A stretch of DNA of 64,000 nt, taken from contig NZ_BPMK01000003.1 in assembly GCF_019656455.1 (NCBI RefSeq), positions 273,405 to 337,404 on the forward strand. The letters run 5' to 3'. The position numbers and the translations under genes are program-made. This document shows positions 1-12,264 of this stretch, piece by piece. The notes beneath the pieces are model-generated. The model ran no database searches and was not told the origin of the DNA. It saw only the letters and a list, made by a program, of their open reading frames with translations. Source of the DNA: Noviherbaspirillum aridicola (lineage in GTDB: Bacteria > Pseudomonadota > Gammaproteobacteria > Burkholderiales > Burkholderiaceae_D). Positions within the stretch are counted from its first letter, which is position 1. Each line of letters begins with the position of its first letter.

Positions 1-85
1 GATGCGCCGCCGCAAGCACTATCAGAAGCGTCAGGGCCATCGCCAGAACTACACCGAACTGCAAATCGTCTCGATCAACGCATAA
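1..85 (+). CDS. rplU: 50S ribosomal protein L21, C-terminal end (5' truncated by window)
   Basis: Only the last 27 codons are inside the window. The reading frame begins at base 2 and stops with TAA at 83-85. The visible tail (RRRKHYQKRQGHRQNYTELQ, then IVSINA) is the basic C-terminus typical of L21, which binds 23S rRNA in the large subunit. The gene for L27 follows 35 bases later, the standard rplU-rpmA-obgE order. The beginning of the gene lies outside the window. Confidence 0.93.
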   Translation, partial: MRRRKHYQKRQGHRQNYTELQIVSINA

Positions 86-120
86 GCGGGTCGGGCTAAC
101 CGGATACCAAGGAGCTTCAC

Positions 121-378
121 ATGGCACACAAAAAAGGCGGCGGCACTACGCGAAACGGCCGCGATTCCGAGTCGAAACGACTGGGCGTCAAGGTCTACGG
201 CGGTCAGGCCATCAATGCCGGCGGCATCATCATCCGTCAGCGCGGCACCCGCGTGCACGCAGGCGAGAACGTCGGCGTGGGCAAGGATCACACCCTGTTT
301 GCGCTGGTCGACGGCAAGGTGCAGTTCTGCACCAAGGGCGCTGCCAAGCGTCACGTCGTGACCGTCGTGCCGGCCTGA
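121..378 (+). CDS. rpmA: 50S ribosomal protein L27
   Basis: This 85-residue protein begins [20 protein letters not shown], the conserved glycine/lysine-rich N-terminal arm of L27, which reaches the peptidyl-transferase centre. Its length is normal for the family. An AAGGAG ribosome-binding site lies just upstream of the ATG. It is co-directional with rplU and is followed by a hairpin terminator before obgE. Confidence 0.98.
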   Translation: MAHKKGGGTTRNGRDSESKRLGVKVYGGQAINAGGIIIRQRGTRVHAGENVGVGKDHTLFALVDGKVQFCTKGAAKRHVVTVVPA

Positions 379-418
379 TACCGGCATACACGCAACCAAG
401 GCGCAAGCCTTGCAGCAA

Positions 419-1631
<1,213 letters not shown>

Positions 1632-1690
1632 ACTTGCCAAGACTGCTGGCCGCACGGGCGGCCGCGAGCATGCAACGCCATCACAAGAAC

Positions 1691-2812
1691 ATGAACACGT
1701 CCGTCATCCAGAAAGCCCGTCGTCTCATCATCAAGGTCGGCTCCTCGCTCGTCACCAACGACGGCAAGGGGCTCGACAGTGCCGCCATCGCCAAATGGGC
1801 GGAGCAGATCGCGCAGCTGCGCGCGCTAGGCAAGGAAGTGGTGCTGGTCAGCTCCGGCGCGATCGCCGAGGGCATGCAGCGGCTCGGTTTCGAGAAACGG
1901 CCGACCGGCATCCATGAGCTACAGGCGTGTGCCGCGGTCGGGCAGATGGGCCTGGCGCAGATCTATGAAACCAGCTTCCGGTACCACGGGCTGCGCACCG
2001 CGCAGGTCCTGCTGACCCATGCTGACCTCGCCGACCGCGAGCGCTATCTGAATGCGCGCTCGACGCTGTTTACCCTGCTGCACCTCGGGGTGGTCCCGAT
2101 CATCAACGAGAACGATACCGTCGTCACCGACGAGATCAAGTTCGGCGACAACGATACCCTCGGGGCGCTGGTGGCCAACCTGATCGAAGGCGACGCGCTG
2201 ATCATCCTGACCGACCAGCGCGGGCTGTACACCGCCGACCCGCGCAAGCATGCGGACGCGGAGTTCGTGCACGAGGCCAAGGCCGGCGATCCGGCGCTGG
2301 AAGCTATGGCGGGCGGTGCCGGCACCGGCATCGGCCGCGGCGGCATGCTGACCAAGATACTTGCGGCCAAGCGTGCCGCGACCTCGGGGGCGCACACCGT
2401 GATCGCCTGGGGCAGGGAGGACGCGGTGCTGACGCGGCTCGCCTCCGGCGAGGCGATCGGCACCCAGCTCACCGCGCAGACGGCGCAGCTGACCGCACGC
2501 AAGCAGTGGATGGCGGATCACCTGCAGACCGCCGGCAAAGTCGTGCTCGATGCAGGTGCCGTCGGCAAGCTGACCGCCGAAGGCAAGTCGCTGCTGCCGA
2601 TCGGGGTGGTGGAAGTGGCGGGCGAATTCGGCCGCGGCGATGTGATCACCTGCGTCGACGAGCATGGCCGGGCGGTGGCGCGCGGCATGAGCAATTATTC
2701 GAGTTCCGACGCCCGCCGCATCATGCGCCGGCCTTCGAGCGAAATCGGCGCCATCCTCGGTTTCGTGGAAGAGCCGGAGCTGATCCACCGCGACAACATG
2801 GTGTTGCTGTAG
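1691..2812 (+). CDS. proB: Glutamate 5-kinase
   Basis: This 373-residue enzyme phosphorylates glutamate in the first step of proline synthesis. The amino-acid-kinase domain covers about residues 1-260, with [12 protein letters not shown] near the start, VLVSSGAI, and the [16 protein letters not shown] substrate motifs. A C-terminal PUA domain occupies about 280-360, ending in [12 protein letters not shown]. The start at 1691 gives the family N-terminus [17 protein letters not shown]; a TTG at 1634 would add 19 unconserved residues. The usual partner proA is not adjacent. Confidence 0.97.
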   Translation: MNTSVIQKARRLIIKVGSSLVTNDGKGLDSAAIAKWAEQIAQLRALGKEVVLVSSGAIAEGMQRLGFEKRPTGIHELQACAAVGQMGLAQIYETSFRYHGLRTAQVLLTHADLADRERYLNARSTLFTLLHLGVVPIINENDTVVTDEIKFGDNDTLGALVANLIEGDALIILTDQRGLYTADPRKHADAEFVHEAKAGDPALEAMAGGAGTGIGRGGMLTKILAAKRAATSGAHTVIAWGREDAVLTRLASGEAIGTQLTAQTAQLTARKQWMADHLQTAGKVVLDAGAVGKLTAEGKSLLPIGVVEVAGEFGRGDVITCVDEHGRAVARGMSNYSSSDARRIMRRPSSEIGAILGFVEEPELIHRDNMVLL

Positions 2813-2822
2813 CGGTCCCCGT

Positions 2823-3416
2823 TCAGCGGTAGTTGTTGCCGTTCAGCGTGCGCTCATAGCGCAGGCGTTCGACGATGTCCGCGGCCTTGCCCGACACCGA
2901 CAGGCCCTCGCAGATATAGTCCTTGGCCAGCGTCATGTGGTGCTGGTTGGAGCCGATCTTGCGGATGCGTTCCCACTGGTCGCGCCGGGAGCGGCTCCAG
3001 CTGCCGTCGGCCTGGCCGAACGCATACAGCTTGCGCTCCCAGGTTTCACAGCGTATTCCCTCGTAGCTGACGTTGCGCGCGCCGCCCTCGGCGGCGGCGG
3101 CGACCAGCACATAGCGCACCACCCCGTCGGCGCCGACGCTGATGGAACTGGTGTCGACGAAGAATTTCTGGCTCGACGTCGCCGTGACATTCAGCGGCAC
3201 CAGGTTCTCCGGCCTGGGTGCCGGCGGCAGCTGTACTTCGATTTCCTTCCAGGGCTTGTCCTCGTCGTCGAATTCCTCTTCGAAGCGCGACTGCGCGCCG
3301 GCATTGCCCAGGCCCAGCAGCAGCATGGCCGACAGCAGGCCCCATGCGAGGCGTGAAACGGACAGGTAAGGGCGCGCCCGGCGCCCGGTTGCACGGTATT
3401 GCGGCATCATTGTCAT
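2823..3416 (-). CDS. CNP1-like family secreted protein
   Basis: This 197-residue protein has a signal-peptide-like hydrophobic segment (about residues 22-42, ending NAGAQS). An acidic stretch ([14 protein letters not shown]) follows, and the mature domain contains [15 protein letters not shown] and DYICEG, with two cysteines that could pair in the periplasm. This matches the CNP1-like family found next to rppH in Burkholderiales; its function is unknown. Its ATG overlaps the rppH stop by four bases, so it is translationally coupled downstream of rppH. ATG codons at 3410 and 3407 are alternative starts. Confidence 0.8.
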   Translation of the reverse strand: MTMMPQYRATGRRARPYLSVSRLAWGLLSAMLLLGLGNAGAQSRFEEEFDDEDKPWKEIEVQLPPAPRPENLVPLNVTATSSQKFFVDTSSISVGADGVVRYVLVAAAAEGGARNVSYEGIRCETWERKLYAFGQADGSWSRSRRDQWERIRKIGSNQHHMTLAKDYICEGLSVSGKAADIVERLRYERTLNGNNYR

Positions 3417-3991
3417 TCCGTCTTGGGTTTGGCGACCGGGGCCGGCGGCTCGGCGGGCGCCCGGGGAGCATGGTTCTGGCGCAGGTAGCGCGCGCCGTGG
3501 CGCTGGCCGGGCGTGGACGGCCGCTGCAGGAAGCGCGACAGCTCCTGCAGGGCTTTCTGGTAGACCTCGCGCTTGAATTCGATCACGACGTCGAGCGGTA
3601 CCCAGTAGTCGTGCCAGCGCCAGGCATCGAACTCCGGGTGATCGGTGCAGCGCAGGTTGATGTCGCAGTCCCGGCCCACCATGCGCAACAGGAACCAGAT
3701 CTGTTTCTGGCCGCGGTAATGGCCGCGCACCTCGCGCTTGATGAAGCGGTCGGGCACCTCGTAACGCAGCCAGTCGCGGGTGCGCCCGATGATCCTGACG
3801 TGTTCGGCCTTGAGGCCGACTTCTTCTTCGAGCTCCCGAAACATCGCCTGCTCGGGTGTTTCGCCGAACTTGATCCCTCCCTGCGGGAACTGCCAAGAAT
3901 GCTCGCGCACTCTTTTCCCCCACCACACCTCGTTGCGCGAGTTGAGCAGGATAATGCCGACGTTCGGGCGGAAGCCTTCCCGATCCAGCAT
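3413..3991 (-). CDS. rppH: RNA pyrophosphohydrolase (Nudix)
   Basis: This 192-residue Nudix hydrolase removes pyrophosphate from 5'-triphosphorylated mRNA and so triggers RNase E decay. The protein starts [17 protein letters not shown]. The Nudix box reads [20 protein letters not shown] and carries the metal-binding glutamates. A basic, proline-rich tail after about residue 160 is less conserved. The start at 3991 matches the family; an in-frame start 12 bases upstream is less likely. It is the first gene of a two-gene leftward unit with the CNP1-like gene and is divergent from proS. Confidence 0.96.
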   Translation of the reverse strand: MLDREGFRPNVGIILLNSRNEVWWGKRVREHSWQFPQGGIKFGETPEQAMFRELEEEVGLKAEHVRIIGRTRDWLRYEVPDRFIKREVRGHYRGQKQIWFLLRMVGRDCDINLRCTDHPEFDAWRWHDYWVPLDVVIEFKREVYQKALQELSRFLQRPSTPGQRHGARYLRQNHAPRAPAEPPAPVAKPKTE

Positions 3992-4188
3992 GTTGCACCT
4001 CAAAACTTTCTGCGGCTAGACGGTCCTCATTCTTGCGATTTTTTCATCAGAGGTCCCGGCCGTCGTCGTGCGTGCGCGCAGGCCGGCGGCAGCGGAACCA
4101 AATGTGTCCCGAACGGGGCGCATCAGCCAGCTAATCCTTTAAAATTGAGTCGATTATAACCCTCTCTTTTTAAAAAGAATTCACCTCC

Positions 4189-5913
4189 ATGCGCGCATCA
4201 CGTTTTTTTATTTCCACCCTGAAGGAAGCCCCGTCGGACGCCGAGATCGTCAGCCACAAGCTGATGCTGCGCGCGGGGATGATCAAGCGTCTCGGCTCCG
4301 GCATCTACACCTACATGCCGATGGGCCTGCGCATCATCCGCAAGGTGGAAAACATCATCCGCGAAGAAATGAACCGCGCCGGCGCGATCGAGCTGCTGAT
4401 GCCGGTCGTGCAGCCGGCCGAGCTGTGGCAGGAAACCGGCCGCTGGGACAAGATGGGTCCGGAGCTGATGCGGGTCAAGGACCGTCACGGCCGCGATTTC
4501 GCGATCCAGCCCACTTCCGAGGAAGTCATCACCGACGTCGTGCGCAACGACATCAAGTCCTACCGCCAGCTGCCGATCAACTTCTATCACATCCAGACCA
4601 AGTTCCGCGACGAGCGCCGGCCGCGCTTCGGCCTGATGCGGGGCCGCGAATTCACGATGAAGGACGCCTACTCCTTCGACCGCGACGTGGCCGGCATGCA
4701 GCGTTCGTACCAGATCATGTATGACGCCTACGTGCGCATCTTCGAACGCTTCGGCCTGCAGTTCCGCGCGGTGGCCGCGGACAACGGCGCCATCGGCGGC
4801 TCGGGCTCGCATGAATTCCACGTGATCGCCGACACCGGCGAGGACGCGCTCGTCTACAGCCCGGAATCCGATTACGCCGCCAACATGGAGGCGGCCGAGG
4901 CTGTCGCGCCCGCCACGCCGCGCGCCGCGCCCTCCCAGCCGCTGACCAGGACGCCGACCCCCGGCAAGGCCAAGTGCGAGGCTGTCGCCGAGCTGTTGAA
5001 TCTGCCGCTGCAGCAGACCGTGAAGTCGATCGTGCTGGCGGTGGACAGCGAAGAGGCGGGTACGCAGGTCTGGCTGCTGATGCTGCGCGGCGACCACGAC
5101 CTCAACGAAGTCAAGGCGGCCAAGGTGCCCGGCCTGGCGAACTACCGTTTCGCCACCGAGAGCGAGATCGTCGAGCACTTCGGCACCCGTCCGGGCTATC
5201 TCGGCCCGATCGGCACGAAGAAGCCGGTACGGGTGGTGGCCGATCGCACCGTGGCGGCGATGAGCGATTTCGTCTGCGGCGCCAACGAAGAGGACTTCCA
5301 CTTCACCGGCGCGAACTGGGGCCGCGATCTGCCCGAGCCTGAAGTGGCCGATCTGCGCAACGTGGTGGCCGGCGATCCCTCTCCCGACGGGCGCGGCCGT
5401 CTCGCGATCCAGCGCGGCATCGAAGTCGGCCATGTGTTCCAGCTCGGCACCCGCTATTCCGAAGACATGCAGGCCACCTATCTCGACGAGACCGGCAAGC
5501 CGCAGCTGATGCAGATGGGCTGCTACGGCATCGGCGTGACCCGCATCCTCGGCGCGGCGATCGAACAGAACTTCGACGACAAGGGCATCATCTGGCCGGC
5601 GGCGATCGCGCCCTTCCAGGTCGTCCTGTGCCCGATGGGGTATGACCGCAGCGAGATGGTCAGGACCGAAACCGATCGCCTCTACGACGCGCTCATAGCG
5701 GCCGGCGTGGACGTCATCCTGGATGACCGCGGCGAGCGCCCGGGCGTGATGTTCGCCGACTGGGAGCTGATCGGCGTGCCGCACCGCGTCGTCATCGGCG
5801 AGCGCGGCCTGAAGGAGGGCAAGCTGGAGTATCAGGGCCGGCGCGACGCCGCGGCCACCGCGGTCGCGGTCGCCGAGATGCCCGCCTTCGTGCGTGCCCG
5901 TCTGGCAGCCTGA
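4189..5913 (+). CDS. proS: Prolyl-tRNA synthetase
   Basis: This 574-residue enzyme is a prokaryotic-type class II prolyl-tRNA synthetase. It starts [20 protein letters not shown]. Class II motif 2 is seen as [18 protein letters not shown] YbaK-like editing insertion spans about residues 230-400. Motif 3 ([14 protein letters not shown]) and the C-terminal anticodon-binding domain follow. A TATAAC -10-like sequence at 4155-4160 lies upstream in the divergent rppH-proS spacer, but no convincing -35 was found. The downstream lytic transglycosylase gene follows closely. Confidence 0.98.
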   Translation: MRASRFFISTLKEAPSDAEIVSHKLMLRAGMIKRLGSGIYTYMPMGLRIIRKVENIIREEMNRAGAIELLMPVVQPAELWQETGRWDKMGPELMRVKDRHGRDFAIQPTSEEVITDVVRNDIKSYRQLPINFYHIQTKFRDERRPRFGLMRGREFTMKDAYSFDRDVAGMQRSYQIMYDAYVRIFERFGLQFRAVAADNGAIGGSGSHEFHVIADTGEDALVYSPESDYAANMEAAEAVAPATPRAAPSQPLTRTPTPGKAKCEAVAELLNLPLQQTVKSIVLAVDSEEAGTQVWLLMLRGDHDLNEVKAAKVPGLANYRFATESEIVEHFGTRPGYLGPIGTKKPVRVVADRTVAAMSDFVCGANEEDFHFTGANWGRDLPEPEVADLRNVVAGDPSPDGRGRLAIQRGIEVGHVFQLGTRYSEDMQATYLDETGKPQLMQMGCYGIGVTRILGAAIEQNFDDKGIIWPAAIAPFQVVLCPMGYDRSEMVRTETDRLYDALIAAGVDVILDDRGERPGVMFADWELIGVPHRVVIGERGLKEGKLEYQGRRDAAATAVAVAEMPAFVRARLAA

Positions 5914-5935
5914 GGCGCGCCGCGCCCCGCGCCCT

Positions 5936-6544
5936 GTGACGGTACGTCCCCTGCTCTGGCTGCTGATGGCGGGGGCGCTCGCCTTCGGCGGCGCCGCCCA
6001 TGGCGGCAATCAGAAGGAAGAGGCCCTGGCCGACTCGGTACGGCTGGCGCTGTCACGCGCCATCACCGATCCGCGTCCTCCCCGCCAGGAATTCGCCACG
6101 ATCGAGGAACGCATCAAGTACCTGCACTGGGTCGGCGAGATGTCGGAGCGCCTGAAGAAGCGCTGGCCGGATACCCAGACCCGGCGCGAATTCCTGCAGA
6201 CGGTCTGGTACGAGGCGCGCCGCGCGGGACTCGACCCCGGCATGGTGCTCGGCCTGATACAGGTCGAATCCGGCTTCCGCAAGTACGCGGTATCGCATGC
6301 CGGCGCGCACGGCTACATGCAGGTCATGCCGTTCTGGACGCGCGTGATCGGCGACGGCGACCGCACCAAGCTGTTCCACATGCAGACCAATCTGCGCTAC
6401 GGCTGTTCCATCCTGCGCCTCTACCTGGACATGGAGAAGGGGAACCTGTTCCTCGCGCTGGGACGCTACAACGGCAGCCGGGGCAAGCCCGAATACCCGA
6501 ACCTGGTGCTCGGCGCATGGAAGCGCTGGGAGTTCGAGCCGTAG
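5936..6544 (+). CDS. Lytic transglycosylase (SLT domain)
   Basis: This protein of about 202 residues has a signal peptide-like start (TVRPLLWLLMAGALAFGGAAHG). An SLT/MltE-type peptidoglycan-cleaving domain follows, with the catalytic glutamate in the QVESGF motif and the GAHGYMQVMPFW and GRYNGSRGKPEYPN motifs. It should cleave murein strands in the periplasm. The GTG at 5936 gives a clean signal peptide; a GTG at 5894 would overlap proS by 20 bases and add 14 residues. No clear ribosome-binding site supports either, so the start is uncertain. Confidence 0.85.
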   Translation: MTVRPLLWLLMAGALAFGGAAHGGNQKEEALADSVRLALSRAITDPRPPRQEFATIEERIKYLHWVGEMSERLKKRWPDTQTRREFLQTVWYEARRAGLDPGMVLGLIQVESGFRKYAVSHAGAHGYMQVMPFWTRVIGDGDRTKLFHMQTNLRYGCSILRLYLDMEKGNLFLALGRYNGSRGKPEYPNLVLGAWKRWEFEP

Positions 6545-6574
6545 GACAGAGGGAGGTGCGGAGAAGGCACCAAC

Positions 6575-6605
6575 AAAAACGCCCGCGCGATGCGGGCGTT
6601 TTTGT
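6575..6605. terminator. Bidirectional Rho-independent terminator
   Basis: AAAAACGCCCGC (6575-6586) and GCGGGCGTTTTT (6592-6603) form a perfect 12-bp stem around a 5-base loop, with an A-run on one side and a T-run on the other. It sits between the convergent transglycosylase gene (+) and the SWIB-domain gene (-) and should stop transcription from both. Confidence 0.93.
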
Positions 6606-6625
6606 TTGGCCTCTGGAAAGAGCGA

Positions 6626-7138
6626 TTATTGCAGGTGGTTCGAGATGAGCTTGGTCATTTCGAACATGGAGACCTGCTTCTTTCCGCCAAACACGGCTTT
6701 GAGCTTGTCGTCTGCATTGATCATGCGCTTGTTCGCATCGTCCTGCAGCTTGTTCTTCTTGATGTAGTCCCAGACCTTCTTGGTGACTTCAGTGCGCGGC
6801 AGCGGATTCGCACCGATCACTGCGCCCAGGGTGGCGGACGGGGTGAGCGGCTTCATGAATGCTGCGTTCGGCTTGCGCGGGGTCTTGGGCTTGGCTGCTG
6901 CCTTCTTGGCGACCGGCTTCTTGGCGGGTGCTGCCTTCTTTGCCGGAGCGGCCTTCTTTGCTACCGGCTTGGCTGCCGCCTTCTTTGCTGCGGGCTTGGC
7001 CGCTGCCTTCTTTGCTACCGGCTTGGCTGCTGCCTTCTTGGCGGGTGCTGCTTTCTTTGCTGCGGGTTTGGCTGCTGCCTTCTTAGCAGCCGGCTTCTTG
7101 GCGGCTGCTTTGGCCGCGGGTTTCTTGGCTGTTGCCAT
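6626..7138 (-). CDS. Histone H1-like tail fused to a SWIB/MDM2 domain
   Basis: This protein is about 170 residues. Residues 1-85 are almost only A, K and P (KKPAAKKAAAKPVAKKAA type repeats), a DNA-binding histone-H1-like tail. Residues 90-170 form a SWIB domain (FMKPLTPSATLGAVIG, then TKKVWDYIKKNKLQD, then MFEMTKLISNHL). SWIB domains are known from eukaryotic SWI/SNF complexes and from chlamydial topoisomerase. The ATG at 7138 has GGAGG seven bases upstream; an in-frame TTG two codons earlier is less likely. A nucleoid-associated role is inferred, not shown. Confidence 0.88.
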   Translation of the reverse strand: MATAKKPAAKAAAKKPAAKKAAAKPAAKKAAPAKKAAAKPVAKKAAAKPAAKKAAAKPVAKKAAPAKKAAPAKKPVAKKAAAKPKTPRKPNAAFMKPLTPSATLGAVIGANPLPRTEVTKKVWDYIKKNKLQDDANKRMINADDKLKAVFGGKKQVSMFEMTKLISNHLQ

Positions 7139-7543
7139 CTTCAAGCCTCCTTCACATAAGTGTGTTGGGAATATGCGTCATTTCACGCACCGCTAATAGT
7201 GGTGCGGTTTTCATAGCTATGCAAGTGTTTTTTGAGCGTTTGCAGAGGATTCTTCATAGGGAGCGAGCGCATTTTTGCAGAGGGAGCGCCGAGGGTGCAG
7301 ACAGTGGACGCGGCGATCTTCTCAGAGAGGAGCGGCCCACACATCGCCGGCCGCATGCGCAGAGCGCGAGCAGGATCAGGGCGATGGACGGCGACGCGGT
7401 GTCCCGAGTCATGGCGCAGTGCCGGGCAGGATGCCTGGGGAAGATGACGGAAGGCCCGGCGGGCAGGGGAAGGGAGGGGGGGCGAAGAGGGGGGAGGCAG
7501 GCGCCGCCAGAGGGGAAACGGCGCCTTTTCGCTATGCGCGCGT
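7139..7543. other. 405-bp intergenic region upstream of the SWIB gene and downstream of ffh
   Basis: No coding sequence is convincing here. The part near the SWIB gene holds an inverted repeat, CGCACC (7186-7191) and GGTGCG (7201-7206), which could be an operator or leader hairpin. The middle is purine-rich (G-tracts at about 7461-7495). Near the ffh end is an 8-bp perfect stem described separately. I see no tRNA or other recognised RNA gene. Confidence 0.5.
7499..7529. terminator. Hairpin just downstream of ffh
   Basis: AGGCGCCG (7499-7506) and CGGCGCCT (7519-7526) form a perfect 8-bp stem with a 12-base loop. It lies 15 bases past the ffh stop on the minus strand. The T-run (TTTT at 7526-7529) follows the stem only when read on the plus strand, so as an ffh terminator it lacks the classical U-tract. 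Its role is inferred from position. Confidence 0.45.
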
Positions 7544-8911
7544 TCAGCGCAGACCGGGCATCATGCCCTTCATGCTGCGCATCATTTTCATCATGCCGCC
7601 GCCCTTGAGCTTCTTCATCATCGACTGCATCTGCTCGAACTGCGACAGCATGCGGTTGACTTCCTGGACCTGCACGCCGGCGCCGGCGGCGATGCGGCGC
7701 TTGCGGGAGGCCTTGATCAGCTCCGGCCGGGCGCGCTCCTGCGGGGTCATCGAGTTGATGATGCCTTCCATGCGGCGCACCTGGCGCTCCGCCTGGTCCA
7801 TGTCCGCATTGCCGGCCGCCTGCTGGAACTGGGCCGGCAGCTTGTCCATCAGACCGGACAGGCCGCCCATCTTCTTCATCTGGCTGAGCTGGGCCTTGAA
7901 GTCATTGAGGTCGAACTTGCCGCCGCCCTTGATCTTCTCCGCCAGGTCCTTAGCGGCGGCGACATCCACCCCCTTCTTCGCTTCCTCCACCAGGGCGAGA
8001 ATGTCGCCCATGCCGAGGATGCGGTTGGCCATGCGGTTGGGATCGAAGGGCTCCAGGCCGTCCAGCTTTTCGGCCACGCCGGCGAACTTGACCGGCTTGC
8101 CGGTCACGTGGCGCACCGACAGCGCTGCACCGCCCCGGGCATCGCCGTCGAGCTTGGTGAGCACCACGCCGGTGAGCGGCAGCGCGTCGTTGAACGCCTT
8201 GGCGGTGTTGATCGCGTCCTGGCCGAGCATGGCGTCGACCACGAACAGGGTCTCGATCGGCTTGAGCGCGGCATGCAGGCCGGCGATCTCCTGCATCATC
8301 GCCTCGTCGATGCCGAGGCGGCCGGCGGTGTCGACGATCAGCACGTCATGGTAGTGGCGGCGCGCATGGTCGAGCGCGGCGAGCGCGATGTCGACCGGCT
8401 TGTCGCTGGCCGAGGACGGGAAGAAATCGGCGCCGACCTGGGACGCCACCGTCTGCAGCTGCTGGATGGCCGCCGGGCGATAGACGTCGGCCGAGACCGT
8501 CAGCACTTTTTTCTTCTTCTGTTCCTTCAGGTACTTGGCCAGCTTGCCGACGGTGGTCGTCTTGCCGGCGCCCTGCAGGCCGGCCATCAGGATGACCGCG
8601 GGCGGCTGGGTGGCGAGATTGATCTGGGTCGCTTCCGGGCCGAGGTCCGCGCCCATGATCGCGGCCAGCTCGCGCTGCACGACGCCGACCAGAGCCTGGC
8701 CGGGCGTGAGGGAGCCGATCACTTCCTCGCCCATCGCCTTTTCCTTCACCTTGGCGATGAACTCCCGCACCGCGGGCAGGGCGACGTCCGCCTCCAGCAG
8801 CGCCAGTCGCACCTCGCGCAGCATTTCGGCGGTATTGGATTCGGTCAGGCGCGCTTCGCCGCGCATGGTTTTGACGACTTTCGCCAGTCTTTGGGTCAGG
8901 TTGTCGAGCAT
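7544..8911 (-). CDS. ffh: Signal recognition particle protein Ffh
   Basis: This 455-residue SRP GTPase binds 4.5S RNA and signal sequences and delivers ribosomes to FtsY at the inner membrane. The N domain starts MLDNLTQRLAKVVKTMRGEA. The G domain has GLQGAGKTTT at 111-120, DTAGRLG and TKLDGDARGG. The methionine-rich M domain fills the C-terminal third and ends MMKMMRSMKGMMPGLR. The start at 8911 fits the family; an upstream in-frame codon at 8929 adds six unconserved residues. It is divergent from the dctB-like gene. Confidence 0.97.
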   Translation of the reverse strand: MLDNLTQRLAKVVKTMRGEARLTESNTAEMLREVRLALLEADVALPAVREFIAKVKEKAMGEEVIGSLTPGQALVGVVQRELAAIMGADLGPEATQINLATQPPAVILMAGLQGAGKTTTVGKLAKYLKEQKKKKVLTVSADVYRPAAIQQLQTVASQVGADFFPSSASDKPVDIALAALDHARRHYHDVLIVDTAGRLGIDEAMMQEIAGLHAALKPIETLFVVDAMLGQDAINTAKAFNDALPLTGVVLTKLDGDARGGAALSVRHVTGKPVKFAGVAEKLDGLEPFDPNRMANRILGMGDILALVEEAKKGVDVAAAKDLAEKIKGGGKFDLNDFKAQLSQMKKMGGLSGLMDKLPAQFQQAAGNADMDQAERQVRRMEGIINSMTPQERARPELIKASRKRRIAAGAGVQVQEVNRMLSQFEQMQSMMKKLKGGGMMKMMRSMKGMMPGLR

Positions 8912-9083
8912 GGGATGAAATAGTGTCAAGAAACGGAGGGCGACGGCACGGACGGCGCGTCGGAGAATGGCTTCATTCTACCCGATGGCGCCCGGCGAAC
9001 GGCCGTCAGGCGCGCCGCAGTCCATGCGCAGCGGGTAATATTGCGCACGGCGCGCGGCCGGGCACAGGGGGAAAAGCAGGGGA

Positions 9084-10854
9084 ATGAAATTCGGAAAACA
9101 GTCCGCATGGAGCGCGGCCGCCGTCGCGCTGGCGATCGCACTCGTGGCCGGCGTCTACCTGGTGGCGGCGCAGCGGGCGCGGCAGGACATACACGCGGCC
9201 GCCGGACGGCAGCTGCAGATCGTCGCGCTCGACCTGGAGTCGGTGCTGGAGCGCTTCGAGAGCCTGCCGTTCGCGCTGTCCTTCCACCCCGATCTTGCGC
9301 GCGTGCTGGAGCGGCCGCAGGACGAGGCGCTCATCCGACGGGTCAACCAGACGCTGCAATCGGTGCAGCGACAGGCGCGGGTCAGCGCCATCTACCTGAT
9401 GGATGAGAACGGGCTCACCCTCGCATCGAGCAACTGGCAGCAGCCGTACAGCTTCGTCGGAAAGAATTTCTCCTTCCGTCCCTACTTCCGGGATGCGCTG
9501 GCGGGCGCCGCCGGCCGTTTCTACGGCATCGGCAACACGACCGGCGAGCCCGGCTATTTCATCTCGCAGCCGGTGTACCGGGGCGAACCGGAGGGAGGCA
9601 CGCCGGCCGGGGTCATCGCGGTCAAGATCGCGCTCGGCGATTTCGAGCAGACCTGGGCCAGCAGCGAAGAGCCGATCGCCCTGGCCGACGCGCGCGGGGT
9701 GGTCTTCCTCAGCAATCGCGCCGACTGGCGCTACCACAGCCTGCGTCCGCTCGACGACCCGGACCAGCAGCGTCTGGTCGGCACCATGCAGTATGCGGGA
9801 CAGCAGATCCTGCCGATCGCCACCCTGGCGGAAGATGCGGGGGAGCCGGTGGCGCGGCCGGTCGGCCGCCTCGGCTGGCAGCTGATGCAGTTTCCGTCGC
9901 CGTGGCGGGTGACCCGCGCCGCGCTGGCGCCGACCATCGCCGCCGCGCTGCTCCTGGTCGTGGCCGCGCTGTCCTGGTGGGCGCTGCTGCAGCGGCGGCG
10001 CCGGATGGAAGAGCGCAGCGAATCGCGCCGCGCCCTGCAGCGGGCCGCCGACGAACTGGAACAGAAGATCGCGCAGCGCACCTCCGAACTGGAAGCCAAG
10101 TACGCCAAGCTGCAGGAGGCCGAGCGGCTGCTGCGCTCCACCCAGGGCGAACTGGTCCAGGCCGGCAAGCTCGCGATGCTCGGCCAGATGGCGGCCGGCA
10201 TCACGCATGAACTCAACCAGCCGCTGGCGGCGATTCGCGCCTTTGCCGACAACGCGGTGACCTTTCTCGCGCGGGGCAATGCCGACAAGGCGCGCGCGAA
10301 CCTGTCCCATATCGCCGACGCCAGCGCGCGCATGGGGGCGCTGGTGGGGCAGCTCAAGGGATTTGCGCGCAAGAGCGACGTGGTGGCGGGCGTCGACCTG
10401 GTGCACGCGCTGCGCACCTCGGTGATGCTGCTCGATAACGAGATCCGGCGGCTCGCGCCGGCGCTGGACATCGATGCTCCCGACCGGCTGCTGGTGCCCG
10501 GCGATCCCGTCCGCGTCGAACAGGTGCTGATCAATCTCCTGCGCAACGCGCTCGATGCCGTCGAGGAGCGCGACCACCGGCACATCAGCGTCCGCATGCG
10601 GTGCGAGGGCGACGAGGCGGTGGTCGGCATCCGCGACTCCGGCGCCGGCATCGCGCAGCAGGTGGCGCGGCATCTGTTCGAGCCGTTTTTCACGACCAAG
10701 CCATCGGGCAAGGGTCTGGGGCTCGGGCTGGCGATTTCGTCGTCGATCGTGCAGGCGATGAACGGCCGGCTCGAGGCGCGCAACACGGAGCAGGGCGGGG
10801 CGGAGTTCATTCTTCGCCTGCCTTTGCGGTCAGAGGTTAAACAGGGAGAAGCCC

Positions 10855-10865
<11 letters not shown>
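9084..10865 (+). CDS. dctB: DctB-type C4-dicarboxylate sensor histidine kinase
   Basis: This 593-residue membrane kinase has TM helices at about 8-29 and 275-297. They flank a periplasmic sensor region with ASSNWQQPYSFVGKNFSFRPYF, cut here only as FVGKNFSFRPYF, typical of DctB double-Cache sensors. A coiled coil (about 305-350) leads to the DHp domain GITHELNQPLAAIRAFADNA with phospho-acceptor His375. The ATPase domain has NLLRNALDAV and the GKGLGLGLAI G-box. It overlaps the response regulator gene by 11 bases. No TRAP or DctA transporter gene is nearby, so the ligand is inferred from family only. Confidence 0.85.
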
Positions 10866-12186
<1,321 letters not shown>

Positions 12187-12264
12187 GACGCGGCGCCCCG
12201 GCGGCATGGGGTTGGCCGGTGTACATGGTGTAAACTCGAACTCCGGTTACCTGACGCATCGACG

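Noticed and set aside
4198..6009. Long minus-strand open frame opposite proS
   Set aside because: No family motif, and it lies entirely across a strongly conserved gene; typical of a GC-rich shadow frame.
6590..7159. Cysteine/leucine-rich open frame opposite the SWIB-fusion gene
   Set aside because: It mirrors the low-complexity AKP coding of the opposite strand; no independent evidence.
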